Shown here one piece after another: positions 1-9,100 of a stretch of 14,454 bases of DNA. The translations under genes were made by a program, and so were the position numbers. Under the pieces are notes generated by a model. The model ran no database searches. It was given only the letters and a program-made list of their open reading frames with translations, and was not told the origin of the DNA. Origin of the DNA: an uncultured beta proteobacterium (GTDB lineage: Bacteria > Pseudomonadota > Gammaproteobacteria > Burkholderiales > Burkholderiaceae); NCBI GenBank assembly GCA_903827075.1, contig CAIKGX010000218.1:1-14454 (forward strand), in the 5' to 3' direction. Each line of letters begins with the position of its first letter. Position 1 is the stretch's first letter.

Positions 1-748
1 ATGCATTCCCCGACATGATGTTGACAAACACGTCTTCTAAATCGACTTTGCCCTCACCATCTTTTTTAATTGAGCCGTGCTGACTTAATAAATTTTCAGT
101 GGTATCCAAAGCAACAATTTTTCCTTGCTTCAGCATCGCAATGCGTTGACATAAGGCCTGTGCCTCTTCAAGGTAATGGGTGGTGAGAACAATGGTGTGG
201 CCATCTTGATTGAGGCGACTAATAAATTGCCACAAAGATTGGCGTAATTCCACATCCACTCCAGCCGTAGGCTCATCCAAAATGATGACAGGCGGTCTAT
301 GCACCAATGCTTGCGCCACTAAAACTCGTCGCTTCATTCCGCCAGATAAGGAGCGCATATTGCTATCCGCTTTACCGGTGAGATCAAGGTGAGCCATGAT
401 CTCCTCTACCCAAGCATCGTTATTCCGAATCCCAAAGTAACCCGACTGAAATTGCAAAGTCTCACGTACAGTAAAGAATGGATCAAATACGAGCTCTTGT
501 GGAACCACTCCCAACATACGGCGCGCTTCACGAAAAGCACTTTGCACATCTGCCCCCATAATCGAAGCATGGCCACGATCTGCCTTTACCAATCCAGCCA
601 ATATAGAAATGAGAGTAGTCTTACCAGCGCCATTCGGGCCGAGTAAACCAAAAAATTCACCTGGCTCAATCGATAATGAAATATCGTCTAAGGCCTGAAG
701 TGCTCCATAGTTTTTTGAAATGTTTTTAATTGATATGGCAGCGTGCAT
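1..748 (-). CDS. ABC-2-type transporter ATP-binding protein, partial (C-terminal end beyond window)
   Basis: This is the nucleotide-binding subunit of an ABC exporter, resembling the YadG/CcmA-like ATPases that pair with an ABC-2 membrane permease. It reads inward from ATG at 748 for 249 codons without a stop, so the 3' end lies outside the window. Visible motifs are Walker A GPNGAGKT (residues 37-44), Q-loop Gln84, signature LSGGM (134-138), Walker B VIILDEP (154-160) and H-loop His191. These cover the whole ATPase core, so only a short tail should be missing. It starts one base after the mlaB stop codon, so it is probably translated from the same mRNA. In Burkholderiales I expect the permease gene next, just outside the window. 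The substrate cannot be read from the sequence. Its position after the mla genes suggests an envelope role, which is inference. Confidence 0.93.
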   Translation of the reverse strand, partial: MHAAISIKNISKNYGALQALDDISLSIEPGEFFGLLGPNGAGKTTLISILAGLVKADRGHASIMGADVQSAFREARRMLGVVPQELVFDPFFTVRETLQFQSGYFGIRNNDAWVEEIMAHLDLTGKADSNMRSLSGGMKRRVLVAQALVHRPPVIILDEPTAGVDVELRQSLWQFISRLNQDGHTIVLTTHYLEEAQALCQRIAMLKQGKIVALDTTENLLSQHGSIKKDGEGKVDLEDVFVNIMSGNA

Positions 749-749
749 G

Positions 750-1010
750 CTATGACAAACCTAGCAATGCAGATACGCCATAGACACCGGCCAATACTTT
801 TAATTTCTCAGGAGCATGGGTAATGGTCAGCTGCTGACCATCTGCCTGTAATTTCTTTTGCCAAGCTAGTAAAACCGTAAGCACAGTAGAATCAAAATCC
901 TTCAAACCCGAACAATCCACTGTTCTGAGATTTACAGAATGCATGAGGCCCTCTTTTTCCAGCTGCAAAACATTGTCTTGCGTAACCGAGGTGGGTAATA
1001 AAAAGGGCAT
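750..1010 (-). CDS. mlaB: MlaB-like STAS-domain protein of the Mla phospholipid transporter
   Basis: This 86-residue cytoplasmic protein has a STAS-type fold. The region around residues 31-50 (V-D-C-S-G-L then D-F-D-S-T) matches the strand-loop-helix with the conserved Asp-Ser/Thr turn seen in MlaB and anti-sigma antagonists; here the residues are Asp40, Ser41 and Thr42. In known Mla systems MlaB binds the ATPase MlaF and stabilises or activates the MlaFEDB complex at the inner membrane. Its place directly after mlaC (14-base gap) and in the same string as mlaFED supports that assignment over an anti-anti-sigma role. The start is preceded by GAGA at suitable spacing. It is slightly shorter than E. 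coli MlaB (97 residues, from memory). STAS proteins diverge strongly, so the name rests as much on context as on sequence. Confidence 0.82.
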   Translation of the reverse strand: MPFLLPTSVTQDNVLQLEKEGLMHSVNLRTVDCSGLKDFDSTVLTVLLAWQKKLQADGQQLTITHAPEKLKVLAGVYGVSALLGLS

Positions 1011-1024
1011 TATTCTCGCAATCT

Positions 1025-1672
1025 TTAATTGGCTGGTTTTGCAGCGGCAAGCTGTTTATTGCGCTCTTGCAAAAACTTTACCAAGCCATCAATCCCGTTC
1101 TGGCTAATCTGATTAGCAAATTGATTTCGGTAAGCCTCAACCAACCAAACGCCCATGATGTTCATGTCATAGACCTTCCAACCATTGGCTGTTTTTTCTA
1201 AGCGGTAATCTAGTGGGACCGGATCCCCGCGACCCAGCACAACCGTTTTAACAACAACCTCTTTATCATCTGGCGCCGCCCTTAATGGCTTGAATTGCAC
1301 TGTTTGATCTCGCAACTGGCTCAAGGCACCAGAATATGTGCGGATTAATAAACTCTTAAATTCAGCCACCAACTGCGCCTGTTGCTCGGGACTTGCTTTT
1401 TTCCAGTTCGGCCCCATCGCCATTTCTGTCGTACGGCGCATATCGGTATACGGGACAATTTTCTTATCAACTAAATCGACGATTCGAGAAATATTTCCTT
1501 TTTGAATTTCTGGATCAGACTTCACGGAGGCCATCACATCGGAAACGACTGCCTTAATTAAGCCATCAGGTGTGGATTGATCAGGTGCTTGGGCATTGAC
1601 TGTGCCGACTGATAAAAGCAATCCCGTCACTAATAAGGTAAAGCACTTGTGGATCATTTTGTAGCTTTTCAT
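1025..1672 (-). CDS. mlaC: MlaC, periplasmic phospholipid-binding carrier
   Basis: MlaC shuttles phospholipids through the periplasm between the outer-membrane MlaA complex and inner-membrane MlaFEDB. With the start chosen here the protein has 215 residues, close to the family length. Residues 1-27 form a signal peptide: Lys-rich start, hydrophobic stretch FTLLVTGLLLSVG, then a V-N-A cleavage site before Gln28. The mature part has the MlaC/Ttg2D pattern, including Y-T-D-M-R-R (75-80), M-G-P-N-W (86-90), the E-F-K-S-L-L-I-R-T-Y region (104-113) and G-W-K-V-Y-D-M-N-I-M-G-V (164-175). The open frame continues upstream to an ATG at 1723. The ATG at 1672 is preferred because GAGGA stands just before it and it gives a clean signal peptide. 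The neighbours are mlaA upstream and mlaB downstream. Confidence 0.93.
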   Translation of the reverse strand: MKSYKMIHKCFTLLVTGLLLSVGTVNAQAPDQSTPDGLIKAVVSDVMASVKSDPEIQKGNISRIVDLVDKKIVPYTDMRRTTEMAMGPNWKKASPEQQAQLVAEFKSLLIRTYSGALSQLRDQTVQFKPLRAAPDDKEVVVKTVVLGRGDPVPLDYRLEKTANGWKVYDMNIMGVWLVEAYRNQFANQISQNGIDGLVKFLQERNKQLAAAKPAN

Positions 1673-1675
1673 ATG

Positions 1676-1680
1676 TCCTC
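1676..1680 (-). promoter_or_regulatory. Ribosome binding site deciding the mlaC start
   Basis: GAGGA on the minus strand ends three bases before the ATG at 1672. The two ATGs further upstream in the same frame (1723 and 1696) have no comparable purine-rich sequence. This supports the shorter MlaC reading, which also begins directly with a normal signal peptide. Confidence 0.6.
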
Positions 1681-1744
1681 GATTAACGCTTTTCATTGGG
1701 CTTGATTTTAGCCTCTTCAGCACTATGCATTGAGCGATAGCGAT

Positions 1745-2494
1745 TTACTCGTATGGATTTTCGTAAACAGGCATGAGCGGCTCTTCGTCATCACGGCCCT
1801 CATTAATTTGATATTCGCGCCTTTGGATATAAGCATCACGCATAAAGCTGTATTTATCAATAGCGGCACCATCTAATAAGTCACCCGCCTCATAGTAGGT
1901 ATTACGGGCATTGACCACCCGCAAGCCTGTAATGCTATTTCGCAAGCCAACATTGGGGATGTACTTAAACAAATAGTCAGACTCCAAATCTGCAACTGTA
2001 CCGAAGGTATCGCGCACATTGCTTGGACCAAAGAATGGCAAAACCACATATGGGCCAGCAGGAATACCCCAAACACCAAAGGTTTGACCCCAATCTTCCT
2101 TATGTTTTGGCAGCCCTCCAGGCGTTGCCATATCAATCAGACCGCCTAAACCAAAGGTGGTATTCACCACAACGCGCATCAAGTCGCTAAAGGCATAGTC
2201 TGGCTTTCCCTGTAATAAATTCTGCAAAGCAGTATAGATATCGCTGTAGTTGCTAAAGAAGTTATAGATACCTTCACGAACAAATTCAGGTAGAACAAAG
2301 CGATATCCAGCAACTACCGGTTTGAGCAAATAGGCATCTAAGCCTTCGTTAAATTCAAATACAGAGCGATTAAAGGGCTCCCAAGGATCATGGGGGGATG
2401 GTTCAACTCCGGCAGGGATCGATGCACACCCTACCAGCACCGCAGCCAAGCTCACTAATAAGAATTGTTTGAGCTTTGCCACCCCTAAACTCAT
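1745..2494 (-). CDS. mlaA: MlaA (VacJ), outer-membrane phospholipid-removing lipoprotein
   Basis: MlaA is the outer-membrane lipoprotein that takes mislocalised phospholipids from the outer leaflet and passes them to MlaC. The 249-residue product has a lipoprotein signal peptide with lipobox L-V-G-C, so Cys23 would be lipidated. Family motifs follow: DPWEPFNR (36-43), a hydrophobic block around F-G-L-G-G-L-I-D-M-A (114-123), D-W-G-Q-T-F-G-V-W-G (134-143), G-P-Y-V-V-L-P-F-F-G-P-S (147-158) and a Y-S-F-M-R-D region near 215-220. The start overlaps the mlaD stop by four bases (ATGA), implying translational coupling. In E. coli mlaA lies apart from mlaFEDCB. Here it sits inside the operon between mlaD and mlaC, an arrangement I recall as usual in Burkholderiales. 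The acidic C-terminal tail is short. Confidence 0.96.
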   Translation of the reverse strand: MSLGVAKLKQFLLVSLAAVLVGCASIPAGVEPSPHDPWEPFNRSVFEFNEGLDAYLLKPVVAGYRFVLPEFVREGIYNFFSNYSDIYTALQNLLQGKPDYAFSDLMRVVVNTTFGLGGLIDMATPGGLPKHKEDWGQTFGVWGIPAGPYVVLPFFGPSNVRDTFGTVADLESDYLFKYIPNVGLRNSITGLRVVNARNTYYEAGDLLDGAAIDKYSFMRDAYIQRREYQINEGRDDEEPLMPVYENPYE

Positions 2495-2973
2495 TTTGCT
2501 GCGCCCTTATCTTGACCGCTATCTGCAGCCTTGTTGTATAGGAATTGACTAATCAAGCTTTCCAAAACGATGGCGGATTGAGTTTGTGTAATTTTTTCGC
2601 CAGCTACTAGCATTTCGTCAGACCCGCCCGCTTCTAGGCCGATGTACTGCTCACCCAACAAGCCCGATGTCAAAATCTTGGCGGAGGAATCTTTTGGAAA
2701 CTTATAAATGTCATCAATGGTCATCACCACCGTAGCCTGATATGTTTTGTCATCAAAGGAAATATTAGCAATGCGGCCAACCACTACCCCAGCGCTCTTA
2801 ACTGGTGCGCGAGGCTTTAAGCCGCCAATATTGTCAAATCGTGCCGAAACTTTATATGTAGGCGCAAATGAAACAGCATTCATATTGCCCACTTTGAGCG
2901 CCAGAAATAAAGCGGCCAACAAACCGATGGCAACAAAAATTCCTACCCAGATATCAATTGCACTTTTTCTCAT
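2491..2973 (-). CDS. mlaD: MlaD, MCE-domain substrate-binding subunit
   Basis: MlaD anchors in the inner membrane by one N-terminal helix and forms a hexameric MCE ring in the periplasm that passes phospholipid between MlaC and the MlaFE transporter. The 160-residue protein has a transmembrane segment at about residues 8-27, then a single MCE domain at about 38-116 (Y-K-V-S-A-R-F-D-N-I-G-G-L, V-V-V-G-R-I, and the G-L-L-G-E-Q-Y-I-G-L-E turn near 104-113). A hydrophobic helix around 135-146 matches the pore-lining C-terminal helix of MlaD. A short charged tail follows. The length is close to that of MlaD and far below the multi-MCE proteins PqiB and YebT. The gene lies 21 bases after mlaE and overlaps mlaA by four bases. 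Confidence 0.96.
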   Translation of the reverse strand: MRKSAIDIWVGIFVAIGLLAALFLALKVGNMNAVSFAPTYKVSARFDNIGGLKPRAPVKSAGVVVGRIANISFDDKTYQATVVMTIDDIYKFPKDSSAKILTSGLLGEQYIGLEAGGSDEMLVAGEKITQTQSAIVLESLISQFLYNKAADSGQDKGAAK

Positions 2974-2994
2974 AAGAGTCCCAGTTTATTCTTT

Positions 2995-3792
2995 CTAATT
3001 CGAGAACATCATCGCGGTTAGCAAGAAATCCAATGCTAAAACCGATAAAGAAGAGATCACTACTGTCCGGGTGGTTGCCTGTGACACGCCCTCTGGCGTA
3101 GGTTTAGCTTCGTAACCTTGATAAAGGGCAATAAATGTGACAGCTACCCCAAACACCATACTTTTGATTAAGCCATTTCCAATATCCGAGAACAGATCTA
3201 CCCCACCCTGCATCTGCGACCAGAAGGCCCCGGAATCCACCCCAATCAAAGGTACGCCAACAAAGTAACCACCCATCACACCAACAGCAGTAAAAATGGT
3301 GGCCAATATAGGCATTGCAATAATTCCAGCCCAAAGACGAGGTGCAATCACGCGGCTTAAGGGATCCACCGCCATCATCTCCATGGCGCTCAGCTGTTCA
3401 CCCGCCTTCATCAAGCCGATTTCAGCAGTTAAAGATGTTCCTGCACGACCAGCAAATAACAAGGCGGTGATAACGGGACCAAGTTCACGCGTTAAAGAAA
3501 GCGCCACCAATAAGCCCAATGCTTGTTCTGAGCCATAACGATTCAAAGTGTAGTAACCCTGTAAGCCCAATACAAAGCCGACGAATAAACCTGACACGGC
3601 AATGATCACAAAGGAGTGATTACCCACAAACAGAATTTGATCGGAAACTAAGCGGGGTCTTTTCAATAGGAAGCCTGAGCGCAAAATGACTGCAGCAAAC
3701 ATCCGCGCTGCAAGCCCCAGGCTTGTCAAATTGCGGCGAACAAAAAATCCGAGATCACCAAATAAATCGAGGGTTTTATGTAGGGCGTTCAT
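2995..3792 (-). CDS. mlaE: MlaE, ABC permease of the Mla system
   Basis: MlaE is the integral membrane permease; two copies pair with two MlaF ATPases and sit under the MlaD hexamer. The 265-residue product has an amphipathic N-terminal interfacial region (about 1-45) followed by several hydrophobic segments, roughly 60-80, 91-118, 155-185, 205-226 and 244-263. The MlaE/YrbE signature is clear: L-T-R-E-L-G-P-V-I-T-A-L-L (100-112), A-G-R-A-G-T-S (114-120), A-E-I-G-L-M-K (123-129) and the coupling segment E-Q-L-S-A-M-E-M-M-A-V-D-P (132-144). It starts within the mlaF stop codon region (four-base overlap), so permease and ATPase are likely made in a coupled way. The length is typical of the family. 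Confidence 0.97.
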   Translation of the reverse strand: MNALHKTLDLFGDLGFFVRRNLTSLGLAARMFAAVILRSGFLLKRPRLVSDQILFVGNHSFVIIAVSGLFVGFVLGLQGYYTLNRYGSEQALGLLVALSLTRELGPVITALLFAGRAGTSLTAEIGLMKAGEQLSAMEMMAVDPLSRVIAPRLWAGIIAMPILATIFTAVGVMGGYFVGVPLIGVDSGAFWSQMQGGVDLFSDIGNGLIKSMVFGVAVTFIALYQGYEAKPTPEGVSQATTRTVVISSLSVLALDFLLTAMMFSN

Positions 3793-4643
3793 GGAATTCT
3801 CACACCAAAATCTTCTGCCAAACTTTGACCTGGATAATGAAATGGCACAGGACCATCTGGCGCTGCATCTAAAAACTGGCGCACGAATGGATCCGTAGAA
3901 CGACTCAGTTCTTCTGGCGTGCCTTCTGCACCAATACGGCCATTAGCAATGAAATAGACATAGTCAGCTATCTCGAAAGTCTCCTCAACATCGTGAGTGA
4001 CTAATAAGCTAGTTGCCCCCAGGGCATTATTCAGATCCCGAATTAATCGTGCAGTAATGCCTAAGGAGATGGGGTCTAATCCAGCAAAGGGCTCGTCATA
4101 CATGATGAGCGGAGGATCCAAGGCAATGGCACGAGCTAGAGCAACACGCCTAGCCATACCACCAGAGATTTGTGAAGGCATTAAATCGCGCGCGCCCCTC
4201 AAGCCAACGGCATTGAGCTTCATGAGGACTAATGAGCGCAAGAGCGCTTCACTTAAATCCGTATGTTCACGCAAAGGGAAAGCAACATTCTCAAAAACAC
4301 TCAGATCCGTGAACAATGCGCCGAACTGAAAAAGCATTCCCATCCGACGGCGGGCAGTCATGAGTTGCGCATTATTCATCTTGCCAATATCTTGTCCTTC
4401 AAAAAGGACTTGACCCGACTGGGCAGTAAATTGACCACCAATGAGCCTGAGAATCGTGGTCTTGCCGCAACCAGAACTCCCCATTACAGCAACTACTTGA
4501 CCACGACGAAACTCCATATTGAGTCCGGACAAAATTTGCCGCTCGCCTGAAGCATAGGAAAAGTTGACGTCCTTAACGGAAACAACAACCTCACCTGCGG
4601 CTTGCTTGCTCATGCTCAAAGGATTTAGCTGGCTTCCATTCAT
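3789..4643 (-). CDS. mlaF: MlaF, ATPase of the Mla phospholipid transporter
   Basis: This cytoplasmic ATPase powers the MlaFEDB phospholipid transporter. The 284-residue product has Walker A GSSGCGKT (55-62), Q-loop Gln106, signature ISGGMARR (159-166), Walker B LIMYDEP (179-185) with catalytic Glu184, and H-loop His217. The M-A-R-R after the signature and the C-terminal D-G-P-V-P-F-H-Y-P-G stretch (263-272) are typical of MlaF/Ttg2A rather than other ABC ATPases; in E. coli the C-terminal extension contacts the partner subunit and MlaB. The first ATG is chosen because GAGGA lies immediately upstream. A second in-frame ATG ten codons later (4613) is possible. Only ten bases separate it from the gltD stop, and the Shine-Dalgarno lies within that gap. 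Confidence 0.96.
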   Translation of the reverse strand: MNGSQLNPLSMSKQAAGEVVVSVKDVNFSYASGERQILSGLNMEFRRGQVVAVMGSSGCGKTTILRLIGGQFTAQSGQVLFEGQDIGKMNNAQLMTARRRMGMLFQFGALFTDLSVFENVAFPLREHTDLSEALLRSLVLMKLNAVGLRGARDLMPSQISGGMARRVALARAIALDPPLIMYDEPFAGLDPISLGITARLIRDLNNALGATSLLVTHDVEETFEIADYVYFIANGRIGAEGTPEELSRSTDPFVRQFLDAAPDGPVPFHYPGQSLAEDFGVRIP

Positions 4644-4653
4644 ATCCTCGATA

Positions 4654-6117
4654 TTATCGTGGCAGAACGGAAGACCCCATTAAATACTCGTCTACCGCCT
4701 GAGCGCACTGACGACCTTCGCGAATGGCCCAAACCACCAAAGATTGACCGCGACGCATATCGCCTGCAGCAAATACCTTAGAAACGTTGGTTTGATAGGC
4801 TTTTTGACCCTCTACAGTGGCTTTTGCATTACCGCGAGCATCTTTTTCAACACCAAAAGCATTCAGGACTTGCTGCGCTGGAGAGACAAAACCCATCGCC
4901 AAAAGCACTAAATCAGCCTTGATTTCAAATTCGGAGTTTGCTACTTCTGACATCTTGCCGTCTTTCCACTCCAAACGAACACCAATGAGCTTTTCTACTT
5001 GGCCATTTTTGCCCTCAAAACGCTTTGTTCCTACTGACCAGTCACGATCACAACCCTCATCATGTGAGGAGGATGTGCGTAACTTCGTTGGCCAATAAGG
5101 CCAAACCAAAGGTTTGTTTTCCACCTCGGGTGGTTGTGGCAGCAACTCAAATTGGGTCACTTGGGTTGCACCATGACGGTTAGATGTGCCAACACAATCA
5201 GAGCCGGTATCACCACCACCAATAACAACTACGTGTTTATGAGTCGCACGAATTTCATTTTTAAAGTCGCCCGCATTCTCTTTATTCTGAGGAATCAAGA
5301 ATTCCAAGGCGTAATGAACACCAGCCAACTCACGACCTGGAACTGGCAAGTCACGGGGCTGTTCTGCACCACCAGTAATCACTACCGCATCAAAATCTTT
5401 CATCAGTTGATCTGGTGAAACCGTTTTAGCGGAATAGTTTTTTACTTCATCGCCGAGGGCTTCTTTACCAACGAAAACTCCAGTTTCAAATTTCACGCCT
5501 TCAGCCTGCATTTGCTCAACACGACGGTCAATTAACCACTTCTCCATTTTGAAATCCGGAATGCCATAACGAAGCAATCCGCCAATACGATCATTCTTTT
5601 CAAATACAGTGACATCGTGACCCACACGTGCGAGTTGCTGCGCGGCCGCCATACCTGCAGGACCACCACCAACAACGGCTACTTTTTTACCCGTTTTGGT
5701 TTTTGGTAATTGTGGTGTAACCCAACCATTTTCCCATCCCTTATCAATAATGGCATGTTCAATTGATTTAATCCCTACCGCTTCACTATTGATGCCCAAG
5801 GTGCACGCAGCCTCACAAGGAGCAGGGCAAATACGGCCCGTAAATTCAGGGAAGTTATTGGTTGATTGCAATACATCTAGGGCATTCTTCCAATCACTAT
5901 GAAACACGAGATCATTAAAGTCAGGAATGATGTTATTCACTGGGCAGCCGCTGTTACAGAATGGAATCCCGCAATCCATGCAACGCGCACCCTGTACCTT
6001 TGCTTCTGCATCGGTTAAAGCGGCAACGAACTCTTTGTAGTGATGGAGTCTTTTTACTGGCGCTTCGTATGTTTCATCGACGCGCTCGAACTCCATAAAT
6101 CCAGTGACCTTACCCAT
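4654..6117 (-). CDS. gltD: Glutamate synthase [NADPH] small subunit
   Basis: GltD takes electrons from NADPH through FAD and [4Fe-4S] clusters and passes them to GltB, which makes two glutamates from glutamine and 2-oxoglutarate. The 487-residue protein begins with the Cys-rich ferredoxin-like domain: Cys46, 49, 54 and 58, then Cys97, 101 and 105. An FAD-binding Rossmann motif follows (V-V-G-G-G-P-A-G-M-A, 148-157), then the NADPH-binding motif (V-I-G-G-G-D-T-G-S-D-C, 298-308) and the C-terminal FAD contact F-A-A-G-D-M (449-454). Length and motif order are those of bacterial GltD. AAGGA stands at good spacing before the ATG. It follows gltB by 38 bases and precedes mlaF by 10, so it links the nitrogen genes to the mla genes. 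Confidence 0.97.
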   Translation of the reverse strand: MGKVTGFMEFERVDETYEAPVKRLHHYKEFVAALTDAEAKVQGARCMDCGIPFCNSGCPVNNIIPDFNDLVFHSDWKNALDVLQSTNNFPEFTGRICPAPCEAACTLGINSEAVGIKSIEHAIIDKGWENGWVTPQLPKTKTGKKVAVVGGGPAGMAAAQQLARVGHDVTVFEKNDRIGGLLRYGIPDFKMEKWLIDRRVEQMQAEGVKFETGVFVGKEALGDEVKNYSAKTVSPDQLMKDFDAVVITGGAEQPRDLPVPGRELAGVHYALEFLIPQNKENAGDFKNEIRATHKHVVVIGGGDTGSDCVGTSNRHGATQVTQFELLPQPPEVENKPLVWPYWPTKLRTSSSHDEGCDRDWSVGTKRFEGKNGQVEKLIGVRLEWKDGKMSEVANSEFEIKADLVLLAMGFVSPAQQVLNAFGVEKDARGNAKATVEGQKAYQTNVSKVFAAGDMRRGQSLVVWAIREGRQCAQAVDEYLMGSSVLPR

Positions 6118-6155
6118 ATTGAATCCTTAGTATCTTTTCTTAATATCTATATTGA

Positions 6156-9100
6156 TTAAGCGGCAACAGTTTTGTTCTGAGCTTTTTCCCACAACTCGCC
6201 TAATGCACGCTTGTATTCAGTGGGAAGCACTTTGACAAAACGACCACGGGCTTTTTCCCAATCGGCTAAAAGTGCTTTGGCACGTTCGGAACCGGTATGA
6301 CGGAAATGACGCTCAATCAAGCTCTTGAGAATTTGCTCATCAGTGAAACGCTCGCCACCATCCTTCACATCGATAGGTGCGTGCCATTCTAATTGCGGCA
6401 TTTTGGCAATTTGCTCTGCGGATGGCAATACTTTTTCTAAGCTAGCCATACTGGTATTGCAGCGCTTATCAAACAAGCCATCTTCGTCGTAAACATAAGC
6501 AATACCACCGCTCATACCTGCAGCAAAGTTACGGCCAGTTACACCCAACACCACAACAGTACCGCCCGTCATGTATTCACAACCGTGATCGCCAGTGCCC
6601 TCGACGACTGTTGTCGCACCAGAGTTACGAACAGCAAAACGTTCACCAGCTACACCATTAAAGAATGCCTCGCCACCAATCGCACCATAAAGCACGGTAT
6701 TGCCAACAATGATGTTCTGAGCAGTATCGCCACGGAACTCATGTGGAGCACGAACAATAACGCGCCCACCTGACAAACCTTTGCCAACATAGTCATTACC
6801 ATCACCAACCAAGTCCAAAGTAATGCCGCTCGCCAAGAAAGCTGCAAAGCTTTGGCCAGCCGTACCATTTAATTGAATATGGATCGTGTCATCAGGCAAA
6901 CCAGCATGACCATAGCGTTGGGCCACTTCACCAGACAGCATTGCACCAACAGTTCGGTTCACATTTTTGACTGGAACAATAAATGAGACTTTCTCGCCAC
7001 GCTCTAGGGCAGGCTCGCTCTTCTCAATTAAAATGTTATCAAGCGCACTACCTAGGCCATGATCTTGCGTGAGGACTTGATGGCGAGGAACATCTTTAGC
7101 TACCGCTGGCTCAGCAAAAATCTTGCTGAAATCCAAACCGTGCACTTTCCAGTTTTCGATACCTTTACGGGTATCTAAGAAATCAACACGACCAATTAAA
7201 TCATCGAATTTACGAATACCCAATTGCGCCATGATTTCGCGTACTTCTTCTGCAATAAAGAAGAAGAAATTCACGACATGCTCAGGTTTACCAGAAAACT
7301 GCTTACGCAACTCTGGATCTTGGGTTGCAACACCCACTGGGCAGGTATTTAAATGGCACTTACGCATCATGATGCAGCCTTCAACAACCAATGGTGCGGT
7401 TGCAAAACCGAACTCGTCAGCACCTAACAAGGCACCAATCACCACGTCACGCCCTGTCTTCATTTGACCATCAGCTTGCACACGAATGCGGCTACGCAAA
7501 CCATTAAGTACTAGGGTTTGCTGTGTCTCAGCCAGGCCCAATTCCCATGGAGAACCAGCATGCTTGATTGACGAAAGCGGGGATGCACCAGTACCGCCAT
7601 CATGACCGGCGATCACCACGTGATCTGCTTTAGCTTTTGCAACACCAGCAGCAATGGTTCCCACGCCAACTTCAGAAACCAACTTCACTGATACGTCTGC
7701 AGCTGGATTGACATTCTTCAAATCATGGATCAATTGAGCAATATCTTCAATTGAGTAAATATCATGATGTGGAGGAGGAGAAATCAAGCCCACACCAGGA
7801 ACGGAGAAGCGCAACTTACCGATGTAATCAGAAACCTTGCCACCAGGCAATTGCCCGCCTTCACCAGGTTTAGCACCCTGCGCCATTTTGATCTGAATTT
7901 GATCAGCAGAACGCAAATACTCGGTAGTAACACCAAAGCGACCGGAGGCTACTTGCTTAATCTTGGAGCGCAATGAATCGCCATCCAGCAAAGGAATATG
8001 CGCTTCAACCACGTCATCGCCCAAAATACTTGCCAGGGTTTCACCCTTCTTAATGGGGATGCCTTTGAGTTCATTTACATAGCGATTTGGATCTTCACCG
8101 CCCTCACCCGTATTCGATTTACCGCCAATCCGGTTCATCGCAATCGCCAAGGTTGCATGCGCCTCTGTAGAAATGGAACCCAATGACATCGCGCCAGTTG
8201 CAAAACGTTTGACGATTTCTTTTGCAGACTCCACTTCATCCAATGGAATGGCTTTAGCTGGGTCAATCTTAAATTCAAACAACCCGCGCAAAGTCATCTG
8301 GCGCTTGGTTTGGTCATTGATGATGTTGGCGTACTCTTTATAAGTCTGATAGCCCTTCTCGGCACCAATTCGAGTGGAATGTTGCAATTTAGCAATGGTG
8401 TCAGGAGTCCACATGTGATTTTCACCACGAATACGGAAAGCATACTCACCACCAGCATCTAGCATATTGCTTAAAACAGGATCATCACCAAATGCAGCGG
8501 TGTGCATACGCAAGGCCTCTTCAGCCACTTCAAATACACCGATACCACCCACATTGGATGGTGTTCCCTTGAAGTAATGATCAATCACTTCATGATTCAA
8601 ACCAATCGCTTCAAAAATCTGTGAGCCGGTATAAGACATGTACGTAGAGATACCCATTTTGGACATCACTTTTTGCAAGCCTTTACCAATTGCTTTCACA
8701 AAATTCTTAACGGCTTTTTCAGGAGATAAATCGCCAGATAAGCCTTTGGCCATTTCGGCTAAAGTTTCCATTGCAAGGTAGGGGTGAATTGCTTCAGCGC
8801 CATAACCAGCCAATAGTGCAAAGTGATGGGTCTCACGAGCACTGCCTGTTTCAACCACCAAGCCCACGCTAGTACGTAAACCTTTTTCAACTAAATGCTG
8901 ATGTATTGCAGAGGTTGCTAATAATGCAGGGATTGCGACGTGCTCCGCATCTACTTGACGATCGCTCACGATCAAAATGTTGTAGCCAGAACGCACTGCG
9001 TCAGCCGCTTCTGCACATAAAGAGGCCAAGCGAGCCTCGATACCTGCTTTACCCCAAGAAGCTGGGTAGCAAATATCTAATTCATAGGAGCGGAATTTAC

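Noticed and set aside
1673..1723. Longer MlaC start at 1723
   Set aside because: It would place 17 hydrophilic residues before the signal peptide and lacks a ribosome binding site, whereas 1672 has GAGGA upstream.
3296..5418. Several plus-strand open frames of 80-110 codons opposite mlaE, mlaF and gltD
   Set aside because: They are antisense shadows of strongly recognised genes, with no ribosome binding sites and no recognisable protein features.
6650..6868. Alternative-frame minus-strand frame of 72 codons inside gltB
   Set aside because: It overlaps the conserved Gly-rich C-terminal domain of gltB in another frame and has no independent support.
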